NCBI RefSeq assembly: GCF_002795425.1
Contig: NZ_PHHA01000004.1
Location: forward strand, 1 to 41,161
Origin: Conservatibacter flavescens
GTDB taxonomy: Bacteria > Pseudomonadota > Gammaproteobacteria > Enterobacterales > Pasteurellaceae
Reading direction: 5' to 3'
DNA length: 41,161 nt
Within the stretch, counting starts at the first letter, position 1. The number at the start of each line of letters is the position of its first letter. A model generated the notes under the pieces. It did not search any database. It was not told the DNA's origin and saw only the letters and a program-made list of their open reading frames with translations. Made by a program: the position numbers and the translations under genes. Shown piece by piece: positions 30,263-39,077 of the stretch.

Positions 30263-30916
30263 ATGATGAAAAAAGCCTTTATATTTGATATGGACGGATT
30301 ACTGATTGATTCAGAACCATTATGGCAACAAGTGGGCGTTGAGGTATTTAATCAATATGGTTTGCCGGTAACATTAAACGATATGGCGCAGTGGACAGGG
30401 TCTCCTGTACATATTATGACACAAAAAGCATGTATGCAATTTGGCATACAGCTTGACGATAAATCGGTAGCTGAACATTATTTAGCGCAAGCAATGGCGC
30501 GAATAATAGCCGAAAAACCGTTAATGCCCCATGTAAAAGAGACACTGGCATTTTTGGCAGAACAAAATATTAAAATGGCGATTGCCTCAGCCTCACCAAG
30601 AGTTATGCTAGAAAGCATTGTGAAAAGTTGTGGCATTGAACATTATTTTTCCTATATTGCCTCAGCCCATGAACTTTCATTTAACAAACCCCATCCAGAA
30701 GTGTATTTACATGCATGTCATCAGTTGAATTTATCGCCTATGGAATGTGTGGGAATTGAAGATTCCAAAGTCGGAATGACCGCAGTAAAAGCTGCAAATA
30801 TGACGTGTATTGTGATCCCTCATCAAAACGATTTTCAACGAGGATACTGGGAGCTTGCAGATGTCAAATTAGGGAGTTTGGCAAACATTAATTCAGCGCT
30901 CCTTAGCCATTTATAG
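30263..30916 (+). CDS. HAD-superfamily sugar phosphatase (HxpB/YniC-like)
   Basis: A 217-residue HAD hydrolase. Motif I is FDMDGLLIDSE (nucleophile Asp9, acid Asp11), motif II ASASP, motif III Lys near FNKPHPEVY, motif IV GIEDSKVG. A helical cap lies between motifs I and II (subclass I). The pattern fits the hexitol/2-deoxyglucose-6-phosphate phosphatase group. Two adjacent ATGs follow AAGGA; the second (30266) has the better spacing. It is 35 bases after ftsP and may be part of the same transcript. Confidence 0.88.
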   Translation: MMKKAFIFDMDGLLIDSEPLWQQVGVEVFNQYGLPVTLNDMAQWTGSPVHIMTQKACMQFGIQLDDKSVAEHYLAQAMARIIAEKPLMPHVKETLAFLAEQNIKMAIASASPRVMLESIVKSCGIEHYFSYIASAHELSFNKPHPEVYLHACHQLNLSPMECVGIEDSKVGMTAVKAANMTCIVIPHQNDFQRGYWELADVKLGSLANINSALLSHL

Positions 30917-30921
30917 TTAAC

Positions 30922-30968
30922 CCATTGGGCTGAAAGCAAGCATAACTACGCGGTATCAAGCCCAATGG
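30922..30968 (+). terminator. Long-loop hairpin after the HAD phosphatase gene
   Basis: CCATTGGGCT (30922-30931) pairs perfectly with AGCCCAATGG (30959-30968) around a 27-base loop, with no T run. It starts 6 bases after the stop codon. It may be a rho-dependent 3' end or a small RNA element. Confidence 0.4.
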
Positions 30969-31134
30969 CAAAAGGCTAAGCCACATCACATCAATAAATT
31001 GTCATGATATTATAGAACTTCGTTATTTTATGTACCATTTTCGTCTAAAAATTATTGTGTAGGTGTATTGATATTCTTGAAATTATCGTGTTAAATCTAT
31101 TACTAATATTATGGTTATTTGACTTAGGTTTTAT

Positions 31135-31968
31135 ATGTGTCAGTTATTAGGAATGAATTGTAATACCCCTACAGATATTGTGTTTTCTTTTGAAGGCTTT
31201 CGCCGGCGGGCAGGCTTAACAGATAGCCATTCTGATGGCTTCGGGATAGCTTTTTTTGAGGGAAAAGGCGTGCGAGTTTTTCGTGATGATAAACCGGGAC
31301 ATAATTCGCCTATTGCTGATTGTGTAAAACAATATCATATTAAATCTTTGAATGTCATTGCACATATTCGCAAAGCCACTCAGGGCGAAGTGAATCTAGA
31401 AAATACTCACCCCTTTATCCGTGAAATTTGGGGCGAAAACTGGGTATTTGCACATAATGGCAATTTAAAAACATTACCAGATATGAGTGATAGCTTATGC
31501 CAGCCTATTGGCACAACAGATTCAGAAGCGGCATTTTGTTATATTGCGGAACAGTTAAAAAATCGCTACCGTAAAAAACCAACGGAAGAGCAAATTTTTG
31601 ATACGATTCGCGAGATTACAGCAGAACTATCTCAGTATGGTACTTTCAACTTTATGTTATCTAATGGCGAATGGCTCCTTGCTCATTGCTCAACGAACTT
31701 GCATTATCTCACGCGCCAAGCGCCATTTGGCAAAGCACAACGCATTGACGATGATGGCGTAATTGATTTTAGTGATTATGCTAAAGATGGCGACAAAGTG
31801 ACGATCATTTCGACTTTTCCACTGACTAAGAATGAAAAATGGATAAAAATGGAACATGGTGGTTTTGTTTTTTTCAAGGAAGGGGAGAAAATCCGAGAAA
31901 TACTTGGGGAAGCAAAAGTCATGGAAGATGATGGAACATTAGGTAATCGTACTTATGTTGCTGCTTAA
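31135..31968 (+). CDS. Class II glutamine amidotransferase (YafJ-like)
   Basis: A 277-residue N-terminal-nucleophile amidotransferase. After Met removal, Cys2 (MCQLLGMNCNTP) is the catalytic residue; HIRKATQGEVNLENTHPF and the FAHNGNL motif form the active site. The protein lacks a synthase domain, so the ammonia acceptor is unknown, as for E. coli YafJ. It stands alone after a region of about 220 bases and ends at a strong terminator. Confidence 0.88.
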   Translation: MCQLLGMNCNTPTDIVFSFEGFRRRAGLTDSHSDGFGIAFFEGKGVRVFRDDKPGHNSPIADCVKQYHIKSLNVIAHIRKATQGEVNLENTHPFIREIWGENWVFAHNGNLKTLPDMSDSLCQPIGTTDSEAAFCYIAEQLKNRYRKKPTEEQIFDTIREITAELSQYGTFNFMLSNGEWLLAHCSTNLHYLTRQAPFGKAQRIDDDGVIDFSDYAKDGDKVTIISTFPLTKNEKWIKMEHGGFVFFKEGEKIREILGEAKVMEDDGTLGNRTYVAA

Positions 31969-31999
31969 CTGCATAAATACATAATTGATTCATTAAAAT

Positions 32000-32023
32000 C
32001 TCCCCGTTATCGGAAACGGGGAG
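32000..32023. terminator. Bidirectional terminator
   Basis: CTCCCCGTT (32000-32008) pairs with AACGGGGAG (32015-32023), loop ATCGGA, between the amidotransferase gene and the convergent transporter gene; minus-strand tail ATTTTAAT. Confidence 0.88.
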
Positions 32024-32043
32024 AAAATCAACAACATTAATCC

Positions 32044-33702
32044 CTACATGATTGACCATAACAAAATAGCCAGTAGTTGTGGTGAAATAATCCTTAAAAA
32101 CATCACAAGAGGGTAGACGGTTGCATAAGCTAATGCAGCGGCACCACTATCTTCTTTAATGGCATTTGCAAAAGCGAGAGCTGGCGGATCGGTCATTGAA
32201 CCTGCTAATAAGCCACATAAGCTCAGATAGTTAAGTTTGGCATAAAAACGCGCCACCAAACTGACGACAATAAGGGGAATCAGTGTAATAGCAAATCCGT
32301 ATCCCATCCATTCTAATCCACTACCGTTGATAAGCGTTTCCACAAAATTCCCACCGGATTTTAAACCGACCACCGCTAAGAATAACACAATACCAATTTC
32401 TCTTAAGGCTAAGTTAGCGCTAGGAGGCATAAACCAATAGAGTTTACCTACACTACCAATTCTAGCCAAAATAAGGGCAACCACCAAAGGGCCACCGGCT
32501 AAACCTAATTTAAGATCAACAGGAAAGCCTGGAATATGGAATGGAACAGAGCCTAATAAAACCCCTAAGCCAATACCAATAAAAACAGGTAGCATTTGTA
32601 CTTGTTGCAATTTTTGTTGTGCGTTACCAATCACATTAATCGCGGCATCAACAGATTCGACTTTACCCACTAAATGTAGCACATCACCAAATTGTAAGTG
32701 CGTATTGGCGGTTGGTACAAGTTCCACGCCAGCACGATTTAAGCGTGAAATCATCACACCGTATTTCTGATGGATACCAATGGCACGAATTTTTTTGCCT
32801 AATACATTTTCATTCGTGACAACAACACGTTCAGAGCGTAAATAATCGGTTGTCATTGAAATAGAAGCATCAACGACTTCTCCGATAATTAATTGCATTT
32901 TTTTCAAAACAGCATTTTCGCCCACCATACGTAATAAATCACCCACATGAATAATCGTATCGGCTTGTGGCACACTCACCACTTCATTACGTTTTAATCG
33001 TGAACAAACAACATCTTTTTGCTCAAAGCCCGGAATTTCCTTGAGGCGAAGACCGTCAAGATTGGGATTTGTTACCTTAAAATTCATACTAATAAGATGT
33101 TCATGATCGTGGTTATTTTCTTTTTCAAAACGCATGGCCTCTTCTTCAATTTTAATTTTGAAAAATAAACGCACCAACCACATGGTCAGTAAAATCCCAC
33201 AAATCCCAAAAGGATAAGCCATCGCATAGGCCATACCCATTGTTTCGGTAATATCATGCATACCTAATTCAGATAAAATTTGCTGACCGGCTCCCAAAGA
33301 AGGGGTGTTGGTAACGGCGCCAGAGTAGATACCTAAAATAATATCTAAAGGCACATCGGCCAAATGATAGAACAACACCACGACTAGAGCACCAATCAGC
33401 ACAATTAACGCAGCTAATGCATTTAACTTCAATCCAGCTTGGCGTAAAGAAGAAAAAAAACCGGGACCAACTTGAATACCAATCGTATACACAAATAAAA
33501 TTAACCCAAATTCCTGAATAAAATGTAGAGTATGGGCGTCTAATTTTAAGCCATACTGATTGGTGAAATGGGCGACAATAATCCCCCCAAATAATACCCC
33601 TCCGATACCTAAACCTACACCACGAATCTTCCAATGTCCGATCCACAAGCCAATAACAGCGACCAGGGCAAGAAGACTAATAGTGATAGCAACATCACTC
33701 AT
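32044..33702 (-). CDS. yidE: YidE-type putative transporter (AspT/AAE family) with two TrkA-C domains
   Basis: A 552-residue membrane protein. Start [14 protein letters not shown] has AGGAGTCGCT upstream; the ATG six codons earlier is rejected. About five to six helices, then two cytoplasmic RCK/TrkA-C domains (about residues 205-280 and 290-370), then five to six helices, the layout of the aspartate:alanine antiporter family. The substrate is unknown. Repeated [11 protein letters not shown] and [14 protein letters not shown] segments are the family's re-entrant motifs. Confidence 0.88.
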   Translation of the reverse strand: MSDVAITISLLALVAVIGLWIGHWKIRGVGLGIGGVLFGGIIVAHFTNQYGLKLDAHTLHFIQEFGLILFVYTIGIQVGPGFFSSLRQAGLKLNALAALIVLIGALVVVLFYHLADVPLDIILGIYSGAVTNTPSLGAGQQILSELGMHDITETMGMAYAMAYPFGICGILLTMWLVRLFFKIKIEEEAMRFEKENNHDHEHLISMNFKVTNPNLDGLRLKEIPGFEQKDVVCSRLKRNEVVSVPQADTIIHVGDLLRMVGENAVLKKMQLIIGEVVDASISMTTDYLRSERVVVTNENVLGKKIRAIGIHQKYGVMISRLNRAGVELVPTANTHLQFGDVLHLVGKVESVDAAINVIGNAQQKLQQVQMLPVFIGIGLGVLLGSVPFHIPGFPVDLKLGLAGGPLVVALILARIGSVGKLYWFMPPSANLALREIGIVLFLAVVGLKSGGNFVETLINGSGLEWMGYGFAITLIPLIVVSLVARFYAKLNYLSLCGLLAGSMTDPPALAFANAIKEDSGAAALAYATVYPLVMFLRIISPQLLAILLWSIM

Positions 33703-33858
33703 AGCGACTCCTAATAACATTATAAAAATTAATCACTGATGAAATTATACCAAGCTTTAGGTAGTAAAAATCTGAGCTAGTTCAAATTTTAAGAAAATTT
33801 ATGCTTGCATAATCCTGTAATTTTCAGAACAATATGCCATCTTTTTATTTACGGATAA

Positions 33859-35652
33859 ATGTTTATGAATTGGTCAGAAGAACTACTTACCTCATTTTTT
33901 TGGATTCTACGTAATTTAATGATTACCGCTGTCGTTTTTTCTTTAGCAGTGTGGCTTTTAGTCAAGACAACTCGCTGGGGAAGACAGTTTTGGTCAATGG
34001 CCGGCGGTTATTTATCGCTAAAACGTAGTATTAAACCCTTATTATTTTTCTTTTTTATCGTAGGATTAACCTTGCTTGAAGTGCGTATAAGCTTAATCCA
34101 TTCGAATTGGTATAATACTATGTATAGCTCGTTACAAGAGTTTGATCAGCCTGTATTTTGGCAACAAATGATCGTCTTTTGTTTTATCGCAGCAGCAGCA
34201 GTGACAAACTCACTGTTTAGCTATTACTGCGAACAGCGTTTTTGTATCAACTGGATAGAATGGTTAAACCAACACTTATTAGAAAAATGGATGGCGAATC
34301 AAGCCTATTACAAATCACAGCATGTATTTAACCAGTTAGATAACCCCGATCAACGTATTCAACAAGATGTGCAAGCTTATGTAAAAACCACACTTTCGCT
34401 TTCAACAGGAGTGATAAGTGCAGTCACTTCCATCATTTCTTTCACCATCTTACTATGGGGATTATCAGGTGCTATGACAATCTTAGGGGTTGAAATTCCG
34501 CATATGATGGTTTTCTTAGTATTTGGTTATGTACTCATTACCACCGTATTTGCATTCTGGTTAGGTAAACCTTTGATTAACTTGAGTTTTGCTAATGAAC
34601 GTTTAAATGCGAATTATCGTTATTCCTTAATTCGAGTAAAAGAATATGCAGAAAGCATAGCCTTTTATGCCGGAGAAAAAGCTGAAAAAAGCTTACTGTA
34701 TCGTCAATTTAGCCACGTGATCCAAAACATGTGGGGGATCGTATTTAGAACATTAAAATTCTCAGGCTTTAACTTAGTCGTATCACAAATTTCAGTGGTA
34801 TTCCCACTATTAATTCAAGTCGGACGTTATTTTGAAAAGCAAATCAAATTAGGCGATCTTATGCAAACTATGCAAGTATTTGGCCGTTTACATGGAAATC
34901 TGTCTTATTTCCGTAATGTTTATGATAATTTTGCCGAGTATCAAGCCACATTGGATCGTCTCACAGGGTTTGAAAAAGCAATTAATATTGCAAATGAAGT
35001 TTCAAAAACCAGTATTGAACCTCATGAGAGTGAAGTCATTTTTGAAGACCTAACGGTAAAATCCCCAATGGGTGATGTCTTAATTAAAGATCTCAACTTA
35101 CAATTACCACAGGGCTCAACCATGCTAATTCAAGGGCCATCAGGAGTGGGGAAAACAACGTTATTGCGTACAGTCGCAGGGCTATGGTCTTATTCAGAAG
35201 GACGCATACTGCGACCGAATAATGCGCTGTTTTTATCTCAAAAACCTTATATACCGCAAGGCCGCCTATTAGATGCGCTTTATTACCCCGAACTCGTACC
35301 ACAGCATGTAGACATCACAGCAGCTTCGGATTTATTGCAACAAGTACAATTAGGCCATTTATCAGATAGATTGGAGCAAGAAAATGATTGGACTAGAGTG
35401 CTATCGCTAGGAGAACAACAACGTTTAGCCTTTGCTCGCTTATTATTGCATAAACCAACAGTTGCTTTTCTTGATGAAGCAAGTGCAAGTATGGATGAAG
35501 GGTTAGAAGATGCGATGTATCGCTTACTCAAACAAAGTTTGCCAATGACGACAATTATTAGCGTAGGGCATCGCTCAACATTACATGCATACCACGCGTT
35601 ACGTTTAGAAATTAATAAAGAACAAGGTTGGCAGCTAAGTTTGAATAAATAA
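33859..35652 (+). CDS. SbmA/YddA-like ABC transporter, fused membrane and ATPase domains
   Basis: A 597-residue half-transporter. Residues 1-370 carry about six membrane helices of the SbmA/BacA-type membrane domain. The ATPase follows: Walker A GPSGVGKTT (426-434), signature LSLGEQQR (515-522), Walker B AFLDEAS (535-541), and a late His in the H-loop (VGHRS). Relatives move peptides or cobalamin-like molecules across the inner membrane. The first or third codon ATG may start. It stands alone, divergent from yidE, and is the last core gene before the accessory region. Confidence 0.88.
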   Translation: MFMNWSEELLTSFFWILRNLMITAVVFSLAVWLLVKTTRWGRQFWSMAGGYLSLKRSIKPLLFFFFIVGLTLLEVRISLIHSNWYNTMYSSLQEFDQPVFWQQMIVFCFIAAAAVTNSLFSYYCEQRFCINWIEWLNQHLLEKWMANQAYYKSQHVFNQLDNPDQRIQQDVQAYVKTTLSLSTGVISAVTSIISFTILLWGLSGAMTILGVEIPHMMVFLVFGYVLITTVFAFWLGKPLINLSFANERLNANYRYSLIRVKEYAESIAFYAGEKAEKSLLYRQFSHVIQNMWGIVFRTLKFSGFNLVVSQISVVFPLLIQVGRYFEKQIKLGDLMQTMQVFGRLHGNLSYFRNVYDNFAEYQATLDRLTGFEKAINIANEVSKTSIEPHESEVIFEDLTVKSPMGDVLIKDLNLQLPQGSTMLIQGPSGVGKTTLLRTVAGLWSYSEGRILRPNNALFLSQKPYIPQGRLLDALYYPELVPQHVDITAASDLLQQVQLGHLSDRLEQENDWTRVLSLGEQQRLAFARLLLHKPTVAFLDEASASMDEGLEDAMYRLLKQSLPMTTIISVGHRSTLHAYHALRLEINKEQGWQLSLNK

Positions 35653-35750
35653 CAAAGCGCATTGACAAAATCTCAACCAAAACCCACCGCGCTTTTTCTT
35701 TCCAAAGTACTTTTGGATTTAGCCAATTCCGAGACAAGATATTATTTTTT

Positions 35751-35846
35751 GGGGCGTATGCAATACGCCCCTACCTGAAAAATAAATATCTATTAAATTT
35801 CAATGGGTTATAAATATTTGCCGTAGGGGCGTATTGCATACGCCCC
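35751..35846. repeat. Palindrome-bounded MITE-like element, copy 1
   Basis: The left end is GGGGCGTA, five bases TGCAA, then TACGCCCC; the right end is its exact reverse complement. Each end is itself a hairpin, and the two together bound about 54 AT-rich bases. Confidence 0.75.
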
Positions 35847-35944
35847 TTATCCTTGTTTATTCCGAATCTAAACAAAAACCCACCGCACTTCTTTCCAAAG
35901 TGCTTTTGGATTTAGCCAATTCCGAGACAAGATATTATTGCTTT

Positions 35945-36041
35945 GGGGCGTATGCAATACGCCCCTACCTGAAAAAATCAATATCTTTTAAATTTCAATG
36001 GGTTATGAATATTTGCTGTAGGGGCGTATCGCATACGCCCC
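35945..36041. repeat. Palindrome-bounded MITE-like element, copy 2
   Basis: Second copy of the same element, 194 bases on. The right palindrome has one change (TATCG for TATTG). Confidence 0.75.
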
Positions 36042-36076
36042 TTATCCTTGTTTATTCCGAATCTAAACAAAAAACC

Positions 36077-36085
36077 ACCGCACTT
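36077..36085 (-). other. DNA uptake signal sequence in repeat unit 3
   Basis: Perfect ACCGCACTT; a second perfect copy lies at 35882-35890 in unit 2. Confidence 0.85.
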
Positions 36086-36195
36086 CTTTCCAAAGCGCTT
36101 TTGGACTTAGCCAATTCCGAGGCAACAATAAATTGTTGCTGGGATTGGCTGAATATAGTACAAAAAGTTATTGTTTTCATATATTCATGTATTAT

Positions 36196-36390
36196 TTATG
36201 CGCATTTATGATTTTTCATTTTTGTTTCATGAAATAAATCCACATAAAAATAATCAGAACCTTTATCACCTTTGGTGCCAATGGCAAGACAGAGAGGTAT
36301 GTAGTAATGCTCTTGCTTCATCAAGTTAGCTGCCATCTCCTCATCAGAAATACTTCCAAAAAAACTAATGAATTTTAAATCAACTTTCAT
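36196..36390 (-). pseudogene. Truncated Imm8-like immunity gene copy
   Basis: 64 residues that align with the N-terminal half of the neighbouring immunity protein: both start with a Lys/Leu-rich strand, then Leu-x-Leu-x-Ile-Gly-x-Lys-Gly-x-x-Gly-x-x-Tyr-Phe-Tyr (here residues 33-49). The frame then ends in a short unrelated tail, and no continuation is found in other frames before the repeat cluster. It is 12 bases downstream of the full copy. Probably the remnant of another toxin/immunity pair cut by recombination; residual protection by the truncated product cannot be judged. Confidence 0.6.
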
Positions 36391-36402
36391 AATTTCTTTA
36401 CC

Positions 36403-36777
36403 CTATACAATTTTATGTTCTTCATATTCCCAAAAAAATACGTGTCTTAATTTTTTTAATACATCATTCCAAGTATAACCAGATATTTCATTAATTTTAT
36501 TTCTGATGAAAATCTCTAGATCATTAAAATCCTCAAAATTATCAACAACAATTAAGCTTTCTTCTAATACACCCCTTTCTTTTTTTATTTCATTTATTAA
36601 CCAATTTAAGTTTACAACAGTAGTATAAAAATAGTTTCCTCCATCCAGTCCTTTTTCACCTATATCTAGACATAAATTCAAGCAAAAGCTATGACTTGCC
36701 GACATAATCAATTGAGCGTGATTTTTATCTTTTATATCTCCATTAAAATATATATTTTTTAATTCAGCAGTTATCAT
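36403..36777 (-). CDS. Candidate immunity protein of module C (Imm8-like)
   Basis: A 124-residue acidic protein. The pattern Leu-Cys-Leu-Asp-Ile-Gly-Glu-Lys-Gly-x-x-Gly-Gly-Asn-Tyr-Phe-Tyr (residues 34-50), a middle Leu-rich strand, and a C-terminal WNDVLKKLRHVFFWEYEEH recall, from memory, the Imm8 family of polymorphic-toxin immunity proteins. Its ATG overlaps the TGA of the upstream toxin frame (ATGA), the typical coupling of a CdiA-CT and its CdiI. It should bind and neutralise the toxin tip in the cytoplasm of the producing cell. The family name is unverified; the toxin-immunity pairing is well supported by the overlap. Confidence 0.7.
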   Translation of the reverse strand: MITAELKNIYFNGDIKDKNHAQLIMSASHSFCLNLCLDIGEKGLDGGNYFYTTVVNLNWLINEIKKERGVLEESLIVVDNFEDFNDLEIFIRNKINEISGYTWNDVLKKLRHVFFWEYEEHKIV

Positions 36778-37751
36778 TTATCATCCTTAACATTAATATG
36801 TAAATTGCTTTCTGGTATAAAAATGCCATTACTATTTTTATAACCGCGTTCAAAATTAGCTTGAATTCCTGTTGTAGCATAAGGAGAATTGTGTTTTATA
36901 TGAGGCGGTCTATACCTCCTAGTTCCATCAGCACTAATAAAACCACCATCACTATTTTTAATGGCATTATCGCCAACCCATTCTTTAGCTAATCGTTCAA
37001 TTTTATCTGTAGAAAGAGCACCACTTTGGGTTAAATTCCCCTTTCCAAAAGCCGCATGTTCTAAAATAGAATTATTTTTTACTATGTTGCTTAAGTTTTC
37101 GTGGGTTAGTTGTTCTTTTAACTTTGAATAGAGAGCAATATTTCTAGCATCCAATGAAAGAGTTGATACTTGATTTTCATATCCGTTAGTTTCCCCAACA
37201 ACCGGTAATTTTTTATTAGCATCAATCTCATCAGGAACTTTTGTTGCAAAATTCCCCAGTGTTTTTCCGCTATAAATACCTCCAACAGCGGCAGCGACAG
37301 AATGCCCACGATTAATATAAGTTGCAATATCTCTCGCTGTTTCTACATCAATATCCCAGTTTTGAGCAATAATTCTGGCAGTTTTCTCAAATTCTATATG
37401 GTCTTGAGTTTTGCCAGTAAGTACAGCCTCAACATTTTTATAGTCATTTCCTAATAATCCTTTGAAAGTATGAATATAACTATTTCCGATATTTTGGTTA
37501 TAGCTTGCCATCGCTCGGTTGGCATCTGAAATAGAAGATAAACATCCACTACTTAGTAGATTACCTGAGCAAGCGCTAAGTAATGCTTGATCTCGTTGTT
37601 TATCTAATTCATTTAATTCTTGTAGTCTGTTCTCTTCAGCTTCAGTTCGATTTTCCTTATGTAATAAGTCAAATTTTTCTTTCGCCTCATTCGCAAAAAG
37701 ATAATTATTCTCCACCGCACTTTTCGCTGTATCAGAACTCAAATTAGACAC
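36774..37751 (-). pseudogene. Displaced CdiA-CT toxin module C (VENN type)
   Basis: 325 codons. The first residues SSDTAKSAVENNYLF carry the VENN pretoxin motif that marks the variable tip of CdiA proteins. Residues 20-190 should be the inner-membrane translocation domain, and the last 130 residues the toxin; they include DGGFISADGTRRYRPP and TGIQANFERG, a pattern I associate with FHA-type polymorphic toxins (possibly Ntox17; unverified). It has no proper start: only a GTG directly after an in-frame TAA, no ribosome site, and no exoprotein upstream. So it is an orphan, silent toxin tip. It is coupled to the Imm8-like gene by ATGA. Confidence 0.7.
37714..37722 (-). other. DNA uptake signal at the VENN junction of module C
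   Basis: Perfect ACCGCACTT (AAGTGCGGT in the coding direction) encodes the Lys-Ser-Ala-Val that leads into Glu-Asn-Asn. Confidence 0.9.
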
Positions 37752-37834
37752 TTATAAACACTCATCAGAAGGGGACGTATATATCGCCTCTGTTCTTTAT
37801 TTGTTTATACAAAATTTTATCTCTTATAATAGGC

Positions 37835-38188
37835 TTATATCGGAGAATAAGCGAAATTATCTAAGAATATTTCTTCTTTAGAAAATAATTTTGATAGTAA
37901 ATATTTAAATCTATCATACCTATCATAAATATCTAAGCTTTTTACTTCAAAATACCCCCAATTAGAAATCATCATTAATTCCACAATTCTCATAATTCCC
38001 ATTAAAATATCTTGTTTCAACTCATCATTTTCCTGATATATCCTTGCTATTTTGAGCAAGGATTTTTCTAATTTAAAATATTCATGATCATTCCACTCTG
38101 AATAATCTAACCATCGTCCAATAAAAGAGTTCTCATCATACTCTTCAAAAAAAGTAATATTTCTATAAAAATCATTTAAATCACACAA
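37835..38188 (-). CDS. Candidate immunity protein of module B (possibly Imm41-like)
   Basis: 117 residues. It opens at a TTG, since no in-frame ATG or GTG exists near the start, with GGAG 8 bases upstream; that GGAG lies in the last codons of the toxin frame, so the two are coupled (3-base gap). Helical, acidic protein: NSFIGRWLDYSEWNDHEYFKLEKSLLKIAR is a motif I associate, from memory, with Imm41 proteins. It should neutralise the toxin of module B. The family label needs a search, but position and size fit a CdiI. Confidence 0.65.
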   Translation of the reverse strand: MCDLNDFYRNITFFEEYDENSFIGRWLDYSEWNDHEYFKLEKSLLKIARIYQENDELKQDILMGIMRIVELMMISNWGYFEVKSLDIYDRYDRFKYLLSKLFSKEEIFLDNFAYSPI

Positions 38189-38191
38189 ATT

Positions 38192-38929
38192 TTAATCTCC
38201 AATTCTATTTAAATTAATATCAAAAGTTCCATTTCTTGTCTCTTTTTTATTTAGTTTCTCTGGGCTAGATGCTTCTTTCCATGCCCCCCCATTATGCCCG
38301 TCAACATCTCTCGTTATATAACTGTTTCCTTTTTTAAATATAACGGCATCAGATTTAGTCCGGTAATTAGTTCTTGTATATCCCAATTCCTTTGCAACTT
38401 TTGCTGCTTGGCTATCAGTCTGAAATACGGGTTTCGCTATATTTCTATTTGTTGATGAACTACTATCCGACTTTTTCTTCGCAAACCCAACCTTAGCATC
38501 TGAAAGCCCATTTTCTTTTTTCAACATCAAAGCAGCTTCAAATGCTAAGTCTAACGCTTTTTCTTTTCCTGTTTTTTGTTTTGCTAATTCTTCCCTTGTT
38601 AAATTATTTTCTTCCGTAACAAGCTCATAGAATCGCTGTTGTTGTGCCGGCGATAGCTTTGAAACCAATGCTGAAACAAAATTGGTATAGTCATCTGCTA
38701 ATTCATCAGAACGGTTTAATACTCGCTCTACGGTTAGGCGACAATTTACATCACAATCATTGATTAACTTAGCACGCTCTTCCTCACTGATGGCTTGCCA
38801 TTTATCGAAAACCTCTTCAACTGAATGATTTTCTTCTGTGGCGTGGTTTAAGTCCTGCCAAAATTGATGTGTATGTGTTGGAGAAAATAAATTATTCTCC
38901 ACCGCACTTTTCGCTGTATCTGCTCCCAA
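38192..38929 (-). pseudogene. Displaced CdiA-CT toxin module B (VENN type, Ntox21-like end), frameshifted
   Basis: 245 open codons. Residues 3-13 are ADTAKSAVENN; to residue 152 it is almost identical to module A, and then the toxin end differs. The tip has LGYTRTNYRTK and DVDGHNGGAWKE (209-219), the His-x-Gly-Gly-x-Trp-Lys pattern of Ntox21-type RNase toxins (from memory). Upstream the frame is homologous to the FHA pre-VENN region for 28 more codons, but an extra G (six instead of five, 39000-39005) breaks it and a stop follows at about 39019. With no start and no exoprotein part it should be silent. Confidence 0.7.
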
Positions 38930-39041
38930 TGCTGCATTAGCTAGGGTAGTGACTGTGCTGCTGGTGTCGCCGGTATTAGCGGTTGCTGCAGAGAGTATTC
39001 CCCCCTGCGATACTGCTTAAGCCGACGATATGTTGTTTTTC
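38473..39041 (-). repeat. Pre-toxin repeat, copy in module B
   Basis: About 569 bases nearly identical to 39935-40502 (constant offset 1462 until the G run). It spans the end of the pre-VENN region, VENN and the shared translocation domain. Toxin ends differ at its left border. Confidence 0.9.
38901..38909 (-). other. DNA uptake signal at the VENN junction of module B
   Basis: Perfect ACCGCACTT at the same codons as in modules A and C. Confidence 0.9.
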
Positions 39042-39077
39042 GTCCATATAAAAACTAAGTTCTGTTATTTTATCCAT
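38976..39077 (-). pseudogene. Junction ORF: start of a lost gene fused to the module B leader
   Basis: A 33-codon frame with a good ribosome site (TTGGAGATT) reads MDKITELSFYM and then runs into the repeat (EKQHIVGLSSIAGG), frameshifts at the G6 run and stops. The first 10-12 codons look like the true start of a gene, perhaps another immunity gene, that was replaced when module B recombined in. Confidence 0.5.

Larger units (their letters stand above)
35674..36135. repeat. Tandem repeat of about 195 bp, 2.3 copies
   Basis: Unit 1 is 35674-35869, unit 2 35870-36064, unit 3 a partial copy to about 36135. Units 1 and 2 are about 90% alike by eye. Each holds an (imperfect in unit 1) uptake signal, the string CCAATTCCGAG, and two copies of the GGGGCGTA palindrome. 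This 540-base gap between the ABC transporter gene and the immunity genes has no credible gene; a reading frame through it only translates the repeat. Confidence 0.9.

Noticed and set aside
33269-33646. A 125-codon minus-strand frame rich in Trp, Cys and Arg
   Set aside because: Out-of-frame reading of the YidE membrane helices.
35674-36135. CRISPR-like spacing of repeats
   Set aside because: Units are about 195 bp, the intervening bases are themselves repeated, and no cas genes are near.
35834-36211. A 125-codon plus-strand frame with an internally repeated protein segment
   Set aside because: It is only a translation of the 195-bp tandem repeat and its palindromes; no ribosome site and no gene-like composition.
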